From Cupriavidus sp. WKF15 (GTDB lineage Bacteria > Pseudomonadota > Gammaproteobacteria > Burkholderiales > Burkholderiaceae): a DNA stretch of 64,000 nt. This document shows, in pieces, positions 62,590 to 64,000 of this stretch. Under the pieces are notes generated by a model. It saw only the letters and a program-made list of their open reading frames with translations, did not search any database and was not told where the DNA came from. The DNA lies in NCBI RefSeq assembly GCF_029278605.1, contig NZ_CP119574.1:372001-436000 (forward strand). Reading direction: 5' to 3'. Made by a program: the position numbers and the translations under genes. Numbering within the stretch: position 1 is the first letter of the stretch; each line of letters starts with the position of its first letter.

Positions 62590-64000
62590 GTGACCAACCT
62601 CGAATACCGCGTTAAGGGGGTAATAGCAAAGAAGGCATTGATCATGGGGATTGCAATGGTCGGGGCTCAAGGCGCTCAAGCAGAGAGTGGCCCGGGGTTC
62701 GATGATCCGAACAACTGGCCCCAATACCACCGCAGCTACAACGCTTGGCGTTATAGCCCTCTCAATCAAATCAACAGGAACAACATCAAGAGATTGCATG
62801 TGGCCTGGATCCACCAACCAGGGGTGGTTACCCATGGGCTGCAGGCAACGCCGATCGTGATCGACGGTGTGATGTACTACATCGCGGCAGATAACAACGT
62901 GTTTGCGCTCGATGCAGCGACCGGCAAGACGCTGTGGCACTACAAGCCCAAGCTAGCTCCGATCACCAGGGAGGTGTTCTATGCCTCGGCGAGTCGCGGC
63001 GTGACCGTGGGGCGCGGCAAGGTATTCGTCGGTACGCTGGATGGTCGTTTCGTTGCGCTCGATCAGAAGACCGGCAAGGAGTTGTGGTCGACCCAACTCA
63101 CCAACCAGAGGGCGGAACAAGGCGCGTTGTTCTCGGCGCCGCCGCAGTTGGCGGGAAACATCCTGTTTGGGGGCACGACTGGCGGTGACCAGCCGATCAT
63201 CGGCAAGATTTTCGCGGTCAATGCCGATACTGGCGAGCGTACCTGGACGTTCGAGATCCCGCGTGATGACCCGAACAGCTGGCCCGGCGACAGCCGGTCG
63301 AAGGCTGGCGGCTCGGCATGGATGCCTGGAACCTACGATCCCACCACCGACACGATCTACATTGGCACCAGCAATGCCGCTCCTGACTTCAACCGCGAGG
63401 GCCGCGTCGGCGACAACCTTTATACCGCCAGTTTGCTCGCGCTCGATCCCAAGACCGGGAAACTTAAGTGGTATCGACAAGAGGTGCCGAACGATACCTG
63501 GGACTTCGACGCGGCTTACGAGGCGCTGCTCGTTCCCGACGGTCACGGCAAGACTGCGCTCGTGCACTTGAACAAGAACGGCTTCGTGTACGTCATGGAC
63601 AAAGACACCGGTGCGATGCGTAATGCGTGGCAGTACGCCGAGAACATGAACTGGGCGAAAGGCGTTGATCCCAAGACCGGTTTGCCGATTGAACCGAATT
63701 ATCCTGAGACCGACAAGCAAAAGCTTCACTGCCCCAACTTACTCGGCGCTCGCAGCTGGAACGCCGGAGCCTACAATCCAGGCACCAAGCTCTGGTACTC
63801 GCAGGGCATGGAGGTGTGCAATACCGTCACCAGCGCAAAGCAGGGGCCGACCCCAGGCATCAACACTCTGACGCTCGGTTTGTCGGAAATCACCTTGACC
63901 GATCCGCCTGGCAAGAAGGCCGATGGCTGGCTTGCCGCCTTCAATCCACTGACAGGCAAGCAGGCCTGGAAGGTGCGGTTCGAGCTGCCGCCGCTCAGCA
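62590..64000 (+). CDS. PQQ-dependent dehydrogenase (quinoprotein), cut by the window edge
   Basis: The GTG at 62590 follows AAGGAG. The first 30 residues form a signal peptide (KKALIMGIAMVGAQGAQA) for export to the periplasm. The mature part begins DDPNNWPQYHRSYNAWRYSP and shows repeated propeller motifs (FALDAATGKTLWHYKP, FVALDQKTGKELWSTQ, LLALDPKTGKLKWYRQ) and NDTWDFDAAYEALLV, as in methanol/ethanol-type quinoproteins. The vicinal Cys pair usual near residue 120 is not seen; the site reads REVFYASASRGVTV. About 470 residues lie in the window and the end is missing. The true substrate is unknown. Confidence 0.92.
   Translation, partial: MTNLEYRVKGVIAKKALIMGIAMVGAQGAQAESGPGFDDPNNWPQYHRSYNAWRYSPLNQINRNNIKRLHVAWIHQPGVVTHGLQATPIVIDGVMYYIAADNNVFALDAATGKTLWHYKPKLAPITREVFYASASRGVTVGRGKVFVGTLDGRFVALDQKTGKELWSTQLTNQRAEQGALFSAPPQLAGNILFGGTTGGDQPIIGKIFAVNADTGERTWTFEIPRDDPNSWPGDSRSKAGGSAWMPGTYDPTTDTIYIGTSNAAPDFNREGRVGDNLYTASLLALDPKTGKLKWYRQEVPNDTWDFDAAYEALLVPDGHGKTALVHLNKNGFVYVMDKDTGAMRNAWQYAENMNWAKGVDPKTGLPIEPNYPETDKQKLHCPNLLGARSWNAGAYNPGTKLWYSQGMEVCNTVTSAKQGPTPGINTLTLGLSEITLTDPPGKKADGWLAAFNPLTGKQAWKVRFELPPLS

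Noticed and set aside
62953..63729. 258-residue minus-strand frame
   Set aside because: Antisense to the PQQ dehydrogenase propeller.

Overview
The window is GC-rich, densely coded DNA from a beta-proteobacterium. The mix of acyl-CoA catabolic clusters with AraC/IclR/LysR regulators, IS5-family elements, a phasin remnant, PEP synthase and a PQQ dehydrogenase looks most like Cupriavidus/Ralstonia (Burkholderiaceae). This is inferred from protein families; no rRNA or other phylogenetic marker is present. I see no tRNA, rRNA or CRISPR array.

Layout. 1-1.6 kb: transposon debris, with a TniA/TnsB-like fragment, an unknown ORF, a 17-bp sequence repeated at a 22-bp period and the tail of an IS5-type transposase that abuts a 5'-truncated ADP-forming acyl-CoA synthetase. 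3.5-7.3 kb: an IclR regulator, then a PIN-domain gene followed by a gene with an RX5H (HEPN-like) motif, then an intact IS5-family element (6134-7324) inserted exactly at the stop codon of the second gene. 7.8-12.8 kb: AraC regulator divergent from a CMD protein, a DUF849/BKACE enzyme, an MFS transporter and an SDR, apparently one catabolic unit. 12.8-14.4 kb: gene-poor, with two copies of a decayed repeat and a DUF2188 protein. 14.4-23.2 kb: a minus-strand operon (acyl-CoA ligase, thiolase, two MaoC hydratases, SDR, acyl-CoA dehydrogenase, CaiB transferase, enoyl-CoA hydratase) with a divergent AraC regulator; a complete beta-oxidation-like set for an unknown acid. 23.6-27.7 kb: SLAC1/TehA-type transporter with LysR, and a divergent histidine kinase/response regulator pair. 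28.3-30.1 kb: a hipBA toxin-antitoxin pair. 30.4-33.1 kb: cytochrome P450 plus BioF. 33.5-38.6 kb: gene fossils, an erythromycin-esterase-family protein, an FtsH stub and DNA polymerase X.

38.9-61.1 kb reads as a central-carbon and stress/low-oxygen island: ppsA, a PfkB kinase, an ACP-AMP ligase-acyltransferase fusion, ACP, E2, E1beta, E1alpha, an acetyl-CoA synthetase, a sigma-like protein without region 2, UspA with an FNR-type palindrome upstream, a phasin relic, a receiver without its phosphoacceptor Asp, an FNR/CRP regulator, a NarL-type regulator with a frameshifted NarX-like kinase, an LRAT-domain protein, a GYD protein and alanine dehydrogenase. A 20-bp palindrome, CYGTCAG-N6-CTGACAG, occurs three times between 53.3 and 59.3 kb and may mark a local regulon. 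61.7-62.3 kb is a TnpB (IS200/IS605) relic next to a second copy of the sequence found at the window start. A PQQ-dependent dehydrogenase runs off the right edge.

The most novel-looking items are the PIN/RX5H pair, the acetyl-CoA synthetase-dehydrogenase-ACP-acyl ligase/acyltransferase operon, the repeated 20-bp palindrome and the sigma1.2-sigma4.2 protein.
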